A stretch of 64,000 nucleotides of DNA from Luzula sylvatica (taxonomy: Eukaryota; Streptophyta; Magnoliopsida; Poales; Juncaceae), in assembly GCA_946800325.1 (NCBI GenBank), contig OX326957.1:48406307-48470306 (forward strand), written 5' to 3'. The position numbers and the translations under genes are program-made. The notes under the pieces were generated by a model, which was not told the DNA's origin, made no database searches, and saw nothing but the letters and a program-made list of their open reading frames with translations. Of this stretch, positions 33,945-46,920 are shown one piece after another. Positions within the stretch are counted from its first letter, which is position 1, and each line of letters opens with the position of its first letter.

Positions 33945-34984
33945 GGGAAATTTTCAAATAATCCCCAACTTTTCTTGAATTTGTAAAAAAAAAAATTTAA
34001 TTTTTTGGAAACTCCAAAAAACTCCCCTCTAAACAGTGTTTCATTTTCAAATATCTCCTATAGCGATTAATTTTAACATTTCATGAGGTTAGAAATTTGG
34101 GTCAAAATACCCCTCTATTTTCCATATTTAATTTTATTAAACCTCTTTTTGTATTTTTTTTATTAATTTAAAAATCTCCATAAATATTTTTTAACCCTAA
34201 AAATCCTTAACCCTAAACCCTAAACCTATACTAATTTAAAAAACCTATATGTCATATACATAATTTTAATATTTCATTTATTATATATTTTATCATACAA
34301 CTAGCATTAAATAAACGACGATATAATAAATATTTCTGAAAATATATTGACAAAATAATACTATTTTAGAATTTAGTTTTAGTTCTCAATAGTATTTAAT
34401 AAAAAATAGTTACTAAAATAGTAATTATTGCCAAATCAATAATGAATAGATGAACATTAAAACTAGCATTAAAATAGCATTATCTAGTTTTAATTTCAGC
34501 AGTTATTTTAATTTTAGCTTCTAGTTTAATTTCAACAACTAGTTTTTTTTAACAATGAATGATTATTAAAATTACATGCTAAATTATTATTATTTTTGTA
34601 CATATATTTTCAGGAATATTTTTTTTTATATCTTTGTTTTTTAATATTATTTAGTGCTAATTTTGTATGATAAATATAATAAATAAAATATTAAAATTAT
34701 GTATTTGACATGTTTTTTTTTTTAAATTAATATATGTTAAAAAATATTTCTGGATATTTTAAAATTAATAAATATATATATTTTTAATAAAAATTATATA
34801 TAAAAATAAAGGGGCATTTTGATCCATTTTTTTAATATCATGAAATGTTAAGATTAATTCTTATATGTGGTATTTGAAAATGAAACATTGTTTCTTGTAT
34901 GTAGGGATCTTTTTCGAGTTTTCAAAAAATTATGTTTTATTTTTTCAAATTCAAGAAAAGTTAGGGGATATTGAAATTTTTTCC
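33945..34984. mobile_element. Mutator-like MITE with long terminal inverted repeats
   Basis: Inverted arms of about 190 bases lie at 33945-34135 and about 34795-34984. Shared stretches include CTTTTCTTGAATTTG, GTTTCATTTTCAAATA and TTAACATTTCATGA. Flanking 9-base sequences TAAATCGAT (33936-33944) and TAAATTAAT (34985-34993) agree at 7 of 9 positions, which fits an old Mutator-size duplication. The interior is AT-rich without a frame. Confidence 0.7.
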
Positions 34985-34993
34985 TAAATTAAT

Positions 34994-36125
34994 TTATTAT
35001 TAATTATATGTTTCTTATTTGTTATTGATTATATGTTTATTATTTGTTATCAATTATAGGCTTATTATTAATGATCTGTTTATTATTTGTTACTTATTAT
35101 ATTTTTATTAATTTTCGTCGATTATACGTTTATTATTCGTTGCTGATTATATGTTTATTATTTGCACGTTGGAATAATGTAAAAAGAATGTACAACCTAT
35201 TATTTTAATTACAATTATTTATGAATATCACGTTGCTGATTATATACTTATTTTTTAGTTTGTTTTTAAGTATCTGAAAAATAAGAATGTTTTTAAAATT
35301 ATCAAAAAAATGTAGTCTTGTTTTTAAGAATTTTACTAAAACATGACTTAATTTACAAACAAGTAATTTCCATGGACTACTGAAATCGTAAGGTTACCTA
35401 TAATACAGAATTGGACGACTCAGACTGATATTTACCCTAAACAATATAATAAATAAATAAATATAATTTGACTGCTAAAGAAAATCAATTAACAAACATG
35501 AATCAAATCACCATTTGCATATCATGGAAAAAAATATTCTATGGCGGGTTCCACGCAGTTTCTTGCTTTTCGTGAAAACACATTTGTCATGAAAGTAATT
35601 TTTATTTTATCTGTTATTAATTCTAAAATATATAAGTTCTGGCTAGGATTGTAAAATATTCATATTGCTTTCAAATATGAAAATGAAATCAATAACGTGC
35701 CCTTGGATTTTATTGTAATAAAACCAACAATCACATATATACTCTTTTTTTCATTTTTTTTCCAAATTTTGCTTCAGATATACCTCTTATGAAACTATCG
35801 ACCCTTAATAAAAGTGTGGGAGAAAAAATACAGGAAAAAGAAGAAAAGATAATATTTTTGTTGCTTTCAGAAAAGTTAATATTTGACCGCAAACAAACAT
35901 GTTAATTAATTAGCAGGCTCCTTTGTATGACCAAACCCACGTGTTCAGTTGAATCGAATATGCCTTTCTTCGAAACTTTGATTTCTTTTACCCACCCAAA
36001 CAAAATAAAGGATTTTCTTCACCTACTAGCTACTACCCAAATCAGCAAACAACTGATCCCACGAGGAAATCATCTAAAGTATGAAATAAACTAATTAAAT
36101 AATGCAATAGGTCTAATAATATATC
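34994..36125. other. AT-rich intergenic DNA
   Basis: Bases 34990-35170 contain several imperfect copies of ATTATATGTTTATTATTTGTT. Otherwise nothing supports a gene. Confidence 0.4.
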
Positions 36126-36484
36126 CTATTTTGCAGGGATAAGGATATAAATATCGTACTCGATATACGAAGATACCACGAATACGAATACGATTATATA
36201 ATTATTTTTAAATTAAATAGAGTATTAAATAAAATTATATATGATACAGTTGATTTTATTGTATTATGTAAATAATATTATTTAAAAATGATATGAGCCA
36301 AACTATATAATATACTGAAGTATATTAAATAGAGTATTTCGATCATATCCTGTAAGTATCATTAAATGTATCCTCGTCGTATCTGAAAAAATAAATATTA
36401 AAATAATCGAATTCGTCAAGCGACGTATCCAATACGTATCGCACCTAGGTATTTTTGTATTTTTGAAGTACGTGCGTAACCGTG
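36126..36484. mobile_element. Old relative of the hAT-type element at 47.6-48.15 kb
   Basis: The order of motifs follows the element at 47587-48150: CTATTTTGC at the left, ATATCGTA and TACGAATACG, then ATTAAATAGAGTAT, AAAAATAAATATTAAAATAATCG-type sequence, CGACGTATCCAATACGTATC and TTTTTGAAGTACGTGCGTAAC at the right. It is shorter and much more diverged. I could not find a target duplication, so its ends are approximate. Confidence 0.65.
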
Positions 36485-36689
36485 TATCCCATCCCTGCCA
36501 ATACAGGCCAAGAACAAGGCCTAAAAAATCTGAATCTGGGAGATTATGGCCTTTTCAAGTCAAAGAGGGCCTACAAATTAAGTAAACCAGACCAGATTTT
36601 AAAGTCTCTGCCGGCCCGGCGCGTCAAATACACGCACGCTTACAGAATTGCATCACAGATCCGTTCTTCTTCCACTTCACGACTTCCAA

Positions 36690-39600
36690 ATGGGCGAGGA
36701 ACAAGCACAAGCACCACCTGTTGCCATGTCCATTGATCGGAGACCCGATGCGCTAGGCGATCTGGCAATCCTCCCCGACGAAACCATCTCTTCCATCCTC
36801 GAATTGCTCTCTCCAGCTCATCTCGGCCGCCTCGCTTGTGTCAGCAGGTCTCTCTCTCTCCCTCCCTTCCTCTCTCGTTATTTGTTTCTTTTGCTAGGCA
36901 TCAAATTCACTGAGAATTTCAGCTTGATGTGTTAAATAAGTTGAATGGTGATTTCATTTTCGTTATTTACAGCGTCATGTACATACTTTGCAATGAGGAG
37001 CCTCTTTGGATGAATAAATGCCTTTCTATTGCGGGACAAGTCGAGTACAGAGGTTCCTGGAAAAACACAACTTTATTGAGGTATGTAATAATAATAAGTT
37101 TTCGATTGTTAAATGGTTGGTTATATGATAATTTACCAATTGGTATTGGATTCTAAGAATTACTACTATGCAGGCAGAATCTCGTTGCTGAAAACAAAGA
37201 TACTTCTAATCAGCCCCGTCATTTCGACGGTAACAAGCTTTGTGCATTATTGTAACTTTTGTAGGCTCGATTATACTTTTTTTTTACTATAGGCAATGTG
37301 TTTTTTTTTTCAGGATTCTTCTCGTTATTCTTGTACAAAAGATGGTACAGATGTCATACTACATTGAATTCATTTTCTTTCGACACCGATGATATAGAAA
37401 GAAAGACCAACCTTTCTTTGGACGAGTTCTCCTCGAATTACGATGGGAAAAATCCTGTAGAGAACTGAATTGATATTTTCTTCAAAAAAAATTTGAGTTT
37501 TTGAACCGTCCCTGTTTAATTTATCAGATTTTGCTTACGGGGATAGCAGAAACTTGGCCGGCAAGAAATAAATGGACAATCGAGCAACTAACCCTAAAAT
37601 ACGGGGAAACTGCGTTCAGGATATCTCAAAGAAGCAGTAAAAAGATATCGATGAAATTAAAGGACTATGTTTCCTACATGCAAGTTCAGCACGACGAAGA
37701 CCCTCTTTATATATTTGATGACAAGGTAACAAATTAACATACTACCATTAATTTACATAATGAAAGGTTAAGAATGAAATGACTTGGGGTTCTATAGTTT
37801 GGGGAGGCAGAACCAGCACTATTAGAAGAGTACGTCGTGCCCGATTTATTCAGAGAAGATTTCTTTGACGTTCTCGAGCACGAACAAAGGCCTCCGTTCA
37901 GATGGTTGATAATAGGACCGGAGAGATCCGGCGCATCGTGGCATGTCGATCCTGGCCTCACTTCTGCTTGGAACACCCTTCTTTCTGGCAGGAAAAGGTT
38001 TCTTTCTTTTGTCAACTTATCAATTTGTTACCTAATTCAATCCTTAATATTAACATGAAATTTGTTACGATTGTATGATAGATGGGCATTGTATCCTCCG
38101 GGCCGTGTGCCAGCTGGAGTTACAGTGCATGTAAATGAAGAAGATGGTGATATAAATATCGATGGCCCTACATCCTTGCAGGTTTATCTCTTTCTCTCTC
38201 GTCTTTATTCATCATTTTTTTTTTTTAAATAATAATAATTATTTTTTTGACAGTGGTGGTTTGATATATACCCACAACTTTCAGAAGAAGACAAGCCGAT
38301 AGAATGCACTCAACTACCGGGAGAGACGATCTTCGTTCCCAGCGGTTGGTGGCATTGCGTATTGAATCTCGAAACTACGATAGCCGTCACCCAAAACTAC
38401 GTAAACAAATCAAATTTGGAATTCGTTTGTCTCGACTTGGCGCCCGGTCACCTTCACAAGGGCGTATCCCGGGCAGGATTTCTCGCTATACCTCCGACTC
38501 GGTTTAATGATACTGAAATCGATATGGGTTTGAATAATCCTGATTTGACGAGGAAAGAGAAAAGACTCAAAAGTCCTTCAGAGCTTTCCGAGGCTTTTGA
38601 GTATGATGTTGAATTTTTGTCTCAGTTTCTTGATGAAGAGAGGGATCATTATTGTTCGGCTTGGAGCCCTAATATTTATATTGGCCAGAGAGAAATGAGG
38701 GGATGGTTGTGTAAATTGTGGAGTGCTAAACCTGAAATTAGAGAAATGATCTGGAAGGTTAGTTCTTGATTGTGATAATTACATTTTGATTATAATATTA
38801 ACGACTGAGTTTTTAAATAATGATTATGTTTTAGGGAGCGTGCTTAGCTATAAACGTGGATAAGTGGTACCAATGCTTACTTGAAGTATGTACCAGCCAT
38901 AATCTCCCAGCCCCTTCGAGTGACGAGAAGCTTCCAGTCGGTACAGGCAGCAATCCTGTAAGAGCTTTTTACTATTTCCTTTTTTTTGTCAATTTCCTTT
39001 TAATTTTAATTTTTTAAATGTCATATCATATTTTAGGTCTTTGTTGTTTCTGACAATGTGGTGAAAATATTCGCGGAAGGAGGTTTTGAGTCTACTATCC
39101 ATGGTCTTGGCACAGAGGTCCTTACTAACGAACCCTTTTGTATAATTCATACTTTTAATAAGAGAGGGTTAGTAATTCAAAATAACATGTTTATATTTTT
39201 ATTTATTTTTATTTCAGCTCGAGTTCTACGAGTGCCTTCGAAAATCTGGTTCGGGTCTAAAAGACCACGTACCTGAAGTAGTTGCAAGTGGTTTCCTAAT
39301 ACTAGAAAATGGGTCTCCACAAACAATTCAATGGGATGGAAAAGGAGTTCCTGATGCAATTTCAAAATTGTATTCTGGTGCAATTGGAGGCATTTCAGAT
39401 GATTCTTTTTCCTTTGGTGTGTGGAAAAAGATGCAATTTGAGTTAGGAGAGTCGACGGTCTCCTGCAAGACGATTTTGCCCTATCTGGTTACTAAGAGGT
39501 GTCGAGGGGATATATTCGCCCATATGTGAGTTACTGCTATTTTATTTTATTTTTTTAAATTATTTGTTTTTTAATCCTGATTGTATTATTTTGTTTGTAG

Positions 39601-40709
39601 ACGAGAAACATTGTCGAAGGATGATGTCATGAATCTAGCTTCATATTTGGGTGTTCAGTTGAGACTCCTTCACGAATTACCTCTTCCTCCTCTAAGAAGT
39701 GAAACCGAATTGGATTTAAATCAGATAAATTTCGATAAAAAAACACGAGAATCTGAAGGTTTTAAAATCCCTACAGAATGGCAAGTGTTCGTTGATTTTC
39801 TTGAAAAGAGAAAAAAGAATTTCAGAATGCGACTAGAACAATGGTTGGTGCTTTATTTTTTTGAAATTATTTTATCTGCAAAAGGTTTTTGAAGTTATGA
39901 TAATTTTCAGGGGAGATCCAATTCCTGCAGCTCTTATTAAAAAAGCTGAAGAATATCTTCCTTCTGACGCAACCTTTCTTCTCGATTTAATTAAGGTAGA
40001 ACTTTCCTATTTATTTTCTTTTGAAAAAACACGAAAAGTAAATGACTTATTGTAGCAGGTCGAGAACGGTTTATCCACGGTCACCACTTCTCCTTCGTGG
40101 ATACATTCGGATGTTATGGATGATAATATTCTCATGGAAAATATTTCTTTAGTAAATGGAAAAATTCATTTGTCTAACGGGAATGTAGATTCTACGAATT
40201 GGATCCCTACACACATCATTGATTTCAGTGATCTATGTATTGGTATGGACCTCTCTCTATTTCTCTCTCACTAACTCTGTACGTATATTAGACTCATATT
40301 TTCGACAATGCAGGGGATCCGTTGTTAGATTTGATTCCGTTGTATCTGGATGTACTTCGAGGAGATACGACTCTTCTCAAGAAATTTCTAGAAAGTTACG
40401 CGCTTCCATTTTCGAGGGTTACAGATCGTGATGCTGCCTTGGAAGAATCGAAGTTTAGGAGAATATCGTACCGTACCATGTACGTATTTTACTTGTTATT
40501 TTGTTTGAATTAATTGATTTTTTAAGGGCTGAAAATGTGAATCGAACAGGTGCTATTGTATACTACATGATGAAAACGTGTTGGGAGCGATATTTAGTAT
40601 GTGGGAGGAATTGAAGGAAGCGACTTCGTGGGAAGTTGTAGAAGAGGCTGTTTGGGGAGAGCTCAACCATTATAAACAATCTCTCTCTACAACCATCGAT
40701 CTTAAATAA
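36690..40709 (+). CDS. JMJ21: F-box / JmjC / kinase-like C-terminal protein, JMJ21 type
   Basis: Sixteen exons join in phase into 938 residues: 36690-36847, 36973-37080, 37174-37229, 37314-37456, 37528-37725, 37798-37997, 38082-38181, 38254-38757, 38835-38957, 39037-39117, 39218-39525, 39601-39843, 39911-39995, 40059-40242, 40314-40479, 40550-40709. Residues about 20-65 form an F-box (LPDETISSILELLSPAHLGR). The JmjC domain has the iron ligands His270 and Asp272 (SWHVDPG) and distal His355 (GWWHCVLN), so Fe(II)/2-oxoglutarate oxygenase chemistry is possible. The C-terminal third resembles aminoglycoside phosphotransferase folds: WIHSDVMDDN with Asp787 and HIIDFSDLCIGDPLLDLIP with Asp824. Order and sequence match Arabidopsis At1g78280 as I remember it. 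An SCF adaptor role plus hydroxylase/demethylase activity is inference from the domains. The only in-frame ATG near the start is 36690. Confidence 0.93.
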
Positions 40710-42001
40710 GAAGTAAACTAACCTGCATTATTAATTTTTTGCTCAACTAGTTGATGTTGTCATTTTGCATGTTTTTTTATACATGATATGTATTTATCGA
40801 CACCAATTTGTGAAAAATAATTTTAATTATGTTTATTTTTATTCATTAACAGTGTAAAAAAAATTGCACTTTGCGCAATGCGATTAAACTTTTTATTTGA
40901 AATTTTGTTGACGAAATTTAAGAATTAAATATTTTTTACATTGCAAGTCACAATACTCGCAACACATTAAATATATTGCAAAGTATACTAATAGATAAAA
41001 TCTAATAATACATTACATTACAACATAACATCAAAATATTCGATTCGATGACACAATTTATCGAATTGACCGACTGAATATATTGGCTTATCTTGATTTC
41101 CATCTGAATAAATATCCAAAACATTAGTACAACTCATCGCTGTCTATTAGAAAAAATGTTTTTCTATTAATTATCAGTTGCCAATTTTGTAATTTCATTG
41201 TGGATAGACTCGTCCGAATCATAGAAACAGTTTTAGAACTGTGTGTATTCCGGCGTGGTTTAAAATATACGCATATCCCTAAAAAAATTATAATAATTTT
41301 GCTACAATGCAGGTTTTTTTGCAAATAAAATAAAATGATACGATTTCAAATAATATTGGCTTATACGTACATAACAGAAATTATTTGATATGTTAATCAA
41401 AACAAGAAACAATGATAACATGCATCTCTTCTGGTTACATACCATTATAAATAAATAGATAGTTAAATTCGTATAAAAATACAATAAATAAATAGTTAAA
41501 TTTGTATACAAAAAAATAATATAAAAGTAGTTATATATATAGAATGTATACAAAGATTTTATTCGTAACATAATATAATTAGTTATATAAATTATGCATA
41601 CATAATATTCAAAATTGGCCAAGTTGAAAACTGCAGTATCCTATCCGAATTAGTCTCACATTCTTTTTAGATGATTTAGCGACTCGCGCAACGCGCGAGG
41701 GTCTGCCTAGTTATATTTGATTTTTTGCAAGAAACTGAGAAACAAACAAGTGATAAATGAGAAAAACAACCTTTCTTTCATTATTTTTTTGACAAATTGT
41801 ATGAAATTCAGGATCATCGGTTTTTTATTTGTTTGGACTAAAAAATACGATATCATCTTATTCTCAAGGAAAATTACATATATGTGAGAAAACATTATTT
41901 GCAGTCATTATAATATCTATTATTTTCTTCGTTTTTGCTTCGTTCTTTCTTTCTTTTTTAAATTTGTATGTATGATGTACCGAACCAACTTGGGTCTCCG
42001 A
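40710..42001. other. Tail-to-tail spacer with a Helitron-like end
   Basis: This lies between the stops of the JMJ21-type and SCPL51 genes. It is AT-rich; a hairpin-CTAG Helitron-like 3' end lies at 41683-41710, so part of the upstream sequence may be a small Helitron whose 5' end I could not locate. No gene is seen. Confidence 0.45.
41683..41710 (+). mobile_element. Helitron-like 3' terminus
   Basis: A perfect 7-base stem CTCGCGC/GCGCGAG with loop AAC is followed after 7 bases by CTAG and then T. This is the arrangement at the 3' end of plant Helitrons. The body would lie to the left. Confidence 0.6.
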
Positions 42002-44871
42002 CTACGAATAAGGAACTGGAGAATGAGTCGTCTCCTTCACTATTTTGAGTGCAATGCAAGGCTGATCATAAGGAACCTGCATGTCAGTAAATATGAAAAT
42101 AATAAGCACAAACTCAACTTAATTAATTTGTTTATTCACCGAACTAATAAAAAGAAAATATGATAGTGGTTTATTAATTAATTGTACTTACGAAATGTCC
42201 GGCATGCAGGACCCAGTAAAAATGGAAGTTTTGAAAAGAACGGTAAAAGCCCTTTGTGCTATTATCGTTACCGTTGCAGTACAGAGGCTTTCTCACCGAA
42301 CTGCTAAAATTCTTCAATCCGTCCCATCTGAAAGAACATATTAAAATTGAAATATATATTTTTTTTGACATTTTTCACTTGATATATATTCAAAAAGAGT
42401 TCTTACTTCAGCTTACTAACCCATGCTTCGGTACCCTTTGTTGCACATATCACGTCAAGCTACAAGAGAAAAAGATTTTAACTAAAATCAGCTTGTAAAA
42501 TTATTTGTGAAAATTCATGTGTCATAGAAGTTTTGTACATATTAAAATTAGAATTTTTTTTTTTTTCATATTTCTTATTTTCGTCCAATTTATACCTGTC
42601 CGCTGTAGACGGTCACGTTCACGCCGAGAGAGAGGAGCTCATCAACCTGAATTGTTTTCATTATTCTCAGTTACCCGTAATTTCCTCTAGTTTTTTTTTT
42701 TTGACATATAACTCTTTTAATTTGTGGAACTGATAATTGTTTTTTAGTATTTCACCTCGTCGATTCTTGGTTTCATGAAGTCACCTGATAAAGCACTAAA
42801 TACATCATCAGATTGCTCTGCCCATCTGCAAGGAATAGACATAGCAAGATATGATGTGTTGAATCTGTTGATTAATTATAAGAACGCGAGTGCGATATCA
42901 TATTAGTTATAACATATTAACCCAAGTTACCCAACATACAAGGAAACTTATCTTAATTATCCGTATTCAGTATGATGACATTGTCAATAATTAGAAAAAT
43001 AAAATAAAAAGCTTCAATTGTTTCAAAGAAAAGTTAATTAATTAATTACCTTACATCCTTGGGAATTATTCTCAGTTTTTCTCTGACGACTCCATTCATG
43101 AGTTCAGTTAAGGTTTCGGCGGATGTCATCTTTGTACCAAGATAAGTCCCGTAACTTTTCATAGATAGAATATTTAACCCGTTATCATTTGTGCTGGTAG
43201 TAGCATCAAAAGGATCCATATCTAAATCAAGCAAAAAATTGTAGAAGTCCTGGAGAACAATGTTCAAGTATAATATAAACAAAAAGTTAGATCATGAATT
43301 AGGTCACATTAACATTGAATCTGAAATTTGATTTATGCGGAAAGTTGGTTTAAATTTAATAGGGAAATATTGTAAGAAAGTTGATTTGGGTTGAAATATG
43401 GAAAAAGAGCGTGACGGAATGGCTTACCACAGAGTTGCTGCTCGACTGAATGAGACCCTCCAGTTCGCCCCAAGTATTAGTTGCATTGTCATATTGTTTT
43501 GTTGCTATTTGATCTCTAATCTTCTCAGCCAATCTGACACGGAGACGACAAATAATTTTGCAGGTGTTTGTCAATTGATTAAATTGATAAGCAAGGTATT
43601 AAGATTACCTGTTTGATTTTGCAGCTCCGTCGCTATCAAGTCTCGACACATCCAGCAGAAGAGGACCCCATGAAAACTGCAAATAATATTTCATTCAACA
43701 TTATTTAATCACAACTAAATTAAATTAGGACAGGTTCCTTTTTTGCAGGAGCAGCTTGCAGGAAATATGCATTCATAATTAATTTTGTTTGCATTAATAT
43801 AAATAACTCACCACAAAATCTTCCGGGGAAATCCAGCTATCTCCCACAGCAACCCCTGAAAATAATAAATCGAATAATAACTAATTAATTATTTAATGTG
43901 GTAGGTATATATACATGTTAACTTGTTTAATTAGTTATTGGATTAACCCCCTTAATTACCTCCGAAGTTAAGGTGCAAATCTCCAGATTTGACGGATTTG
44001 ACGATTGACAAAGCGAGAGTTACGGCGTATTTCCCTCCATACGACTCGGCAAAGATGTAAAGGGGACTTTGTTGCATTTCCAAGTTATTATTGTAGAGTT
44101 CTTGAAGAAGTACTGTCAAGTCATTCGCTGCCTCGTCATCAGTTGTAACGAGCAGACTTGTATCTTCCACGTAGCTATAGCCCGTACCCACTGGATTATC
44201 CTGTTTATACAATTAAAGAAAATATATTGGTTAAACCTAATCAAATTAATTAATTAAATACTTGGGCATCTCATAGCTGAAGCCAATTAAAGAAAGAAAT
44301 AAAGTATGAATGAACAAAACAGAAAGGTAAGTTACCACAAAAAGAAGATTGGAAAGCTGAAGCCATGTTGAATTTCTCGGCTTTAAATTCGAATTCAGCG
44401 GCCCGATTTCTAAGAAGTTTCCGATGCCTACACCCGAAGCACCCTTTTGTAATTTCAAAAATCAATAAATGCGGATCGATTGAAATTGAAGTGATTATAA
44501 AATAAAAAAAAATGAGAAATTAAACTTACGGGACCGCCTTGTAACCAAAGCACGGTCGGCAGTGACCCATTGTGAACGGAGGCTGCAGGGCTCTTATAAT
44601 ACCACCAGAACATATGCGCTTCTAAAAAATTGCACGTTAGTGTCAAGCAAAACATAGACGTACCAACTACCAATACCATACATACATAAAAAATAAAAGT
44701 TCGAATGAATGAATTACTTGGTCTGACTTGAACGTAGCCCCATTGCTCCGTTCCGTCAGCGGTACCATTACTATATGCATAGCTTTCCACTGTTCTAACG
44801 GCGAACTGGAACGGAGAGAGAAGCAACAGAACGAGAAGATACTGAAACACTGAAACTGAGAACTTCATCAT
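42002..44871 (-). CDS. SCPL51: Serine carboxypeptidase-like 51
   Basis: Thirteen exons join in phase into 465 residues: 44871-44718, 44621-44530, 44443-44336, 44200-43960, 43855-43812, 43676-43609, 43533-43428, 43249-43050, 42825-42756, 42646-42596, 42459-42407, 42327-42192, 42076-42002. The first 25-30 residues are a signal peptide (FQYLLVLLLLSPFQFAV). The S10 family marks are WLQGGPGASG (oxyanion region), catalytic Ser171 in ESYGGKY, Asp380 in SGQLDVICAT and His440 in HAGHFVPYDQP; all three catalytic residues are intact. Family members are secretory or vacuolar hydrolases, some acting as acyltransferases; the real substrate of SCPL51 is not evident. Two consecutive ATGs open the frame, and the first is used. 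It is tail to tail with the JMJ21-type gene and head to head with TRAPPC5. Confidence 0.93.
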
Positions 44872-45551
44872 TTAGTTAGACCAGTGTGGAACGAATAGTG
44901 GAAGAATGAATATCAAGAGATAACCAAGAGAGAGAAAGAGACAAGGCACCAAACCGACCCAACTGAATAGGAAAGAGCATATACATACAATGATACAAGT
45001 CAAGGGGTTGCTTTTAATTAGAAAAGGATCATTTATTCCATCCATCCTGTTTCACTGTATTTTTATTTACTCATTTCTGTTCTCTCCTTTCTTGATATTG
45101 AGATGTCTGACTGCCTTGTATATTGTTCTCTCCTTTCTCTCCTTTCTTGTATATTGTTTTCATCAGACTTGTTGCATCTATTAAATCCACTAAAATTAAA
45201 TACTTGAAAAAAAGAAAAAGAAAAAAAAGACTAATTTGATATTGATACACTGGCCTGCTCTACTTAATTTTGAAAATTACATGTTATATATGTGATGAGG
45301 AAAAGATTATATAGTCACGGATATTATCAGGTTGGGCCGTTGGGGTAACAGGCCTTTATTGGTCATAATTGTTTATGTTGCGGACCTTGCTGTCGGTAGT
45401 ATTCGGATCTAGATAAATAAGATTCGGGTTGAAACCCGGCCCGATAGGTATCTTAACAGACCCACGGTGATCCGACCCGATTGAAGTCTTTCTCCGATAT
45501 CATATCAGAATCAGAGAGGAAGAAGAAAAGAGGAGGAGAGTAAGTAGGAAG
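44872..45551. promoter_or_regulatory. Bidirectional promoter region of SCPL51 and TRAPPC5
   Basis: The two starts are 680 bases apart and diverge. CATATACATACAATG near 44979 and a CT-rich stretch near 45060-45170 are visible. GA-rich sequence at 45510-45550 immediately precedes the TRAPPC5 start, as in many plant leaders. No TATA box is clear. Confidence 0.45.
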
Positions 45552-46920
45552 ATGATCGGGGTTGGGAAGACGAAGCAATATGCGAACGTGCTGGACAAGC
45601 CTCTCAGTCGTGCTCGTCAAGAGGTATTCCTCAGATCTCATTTTCGTTTCTCGCTTTAGCTTAGTCGTAACTTATTATTGTATTAGATCTGCTACAAAAT
45701 GGAGTTTAGTGAGACCTTAATCGGAAGAAATTGCGAATGTTACGTTATTGTCTGAACTTTTCTTTCACTGGTAGTCCATTATCCCAAGTTTAATGCATTT
45801 AAGAAATCAATTGATTCGAAAAGTTAAATCACTCTGGTCTGAGACTCTGAATAGTTTCTGAAAGTTAATTACTCATCAAATTAGTGCAATTTAGCGAATT
45901 TTTGAATGATATGGATTTTTGCAGGTGAGTCTGAGCGCATTTGCATTTCTGTTCTCAGAAGTGGTTCAATACAATCAGACTCAGGTCGACAACATTACTG
46001 AATTGGAACGAAGGTTAGTCTGATTTTAAATTTAATCCTCTTGTTTTGGTTTTTAACTTTTAAGAGTTTTTTTATTTTTCTCGTGACAAACAAATCACAG
46101 GCTGGAGGATGCAGGCTATGCTGTCGGTGCGAGAGTTCTCGAACTTCTCTGTCATAGAGATAAAGTATGTATTTTTTAACACAAACATGCTAGTTATATT
46201 ATTTACTCCTTTGTTTTCAATTTCATATAATTGATTTATTTAGGGAAACAGAAGGGAGACTCGAATCCTCGGAATCCTATCTTTTATTCATAGCACTGTT
46301 TGGAAGGTGCTTTTTGGAAAGGTTTGTTATCTATCTTTGCGATAATTTCTGACATGGCATTATCTTTCTTGTTTATTTATTCGATTAATTTTTTATTGTT
46401 TTGGTAGGTCGCCGATTCTCTTGAAAAAGGAACCGAACACGAAGACGAATACATGATCAGTGAAAAGGAACTTCTCGTTAACCGGTATTTTCTTTTAGGG
46501 ATGATAACTAAAAATTACAATATTCGAAGGTACTGAATTTAAAATTGTTATTTGCAAGGTTTATATCAGTACCGAAAGACATGGGTGCTTTTAATTGTGG
46601 CGCTTTTGTCGCTGGAATCGTAAGGGTGAGTTCAAATCTTAGCTAATTTTAATCAGAAACAACAATAAAATGTGAATAATTCATAATTGTACTAATTTGG
46701 TAAATAGGGTGTACTGGATGGAGCTGGATTTTCCGCAGTAGTTACAGCCCATTTCGTCCCAATTGATGGGCAACAAAGACCACGGACCACCATCTTGATT
46801 AAATTTGCAGAAGAGGTAGAATCCAATTCCATCTTGATTAAATAGGGGGTACTATTTGGGTGTTAACATTTTATTTATCTTGCCGTGAAGGTACTGCGCA
46901 GGGAGTCGAGGCTTGGATGA
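45552..46920 (+). CDS. TRAPPC5: TRAPP complex subunit 5 (TRS31/TRAPPC5)
   Basis: TRAPPC5 is a core Bet3-family subunit of the TRAPP tethering complexes, which act as Rab exchange factors in ER-Golgi and post-Golgi traffic. Eight exons (45552-45623, 45925-46013, 46101-46164, 46244-46321, 46408-46484, 46559-46625, 46708-46815, 46891-46920) give 194 residues, the usual length. Family marks are an N-terminal basic leader with [83 protein letters not shown], and a C-terminal [14 protein letters not shown]. The ATG at 45552 is the first in the leader and gives the family start. Only short exons are used, so no single frame is long. TRAPP II is linked to RABA GTPases in plants; the RABA4-like gene 40 kb away is probably coincidence. 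Confidence 0.93.

Noticed and set aside
34188..34222. Telomere-like CCCTAAACCCTAAA
   Set aside because: There are only two or three adjacent motifs in AT-rich DNA inside a MITE. The more numerous CCCTAA-like motifs at 58.59-58.93 kb are also too irregular. No interstitial telomere is claimed.
36482..36736. 84-codon frame overlapping the start of the JMJ21-type gene
   Set aside because: It runs in another frame across the 5' UTR and first exon; the F-box protein frame explains the region.
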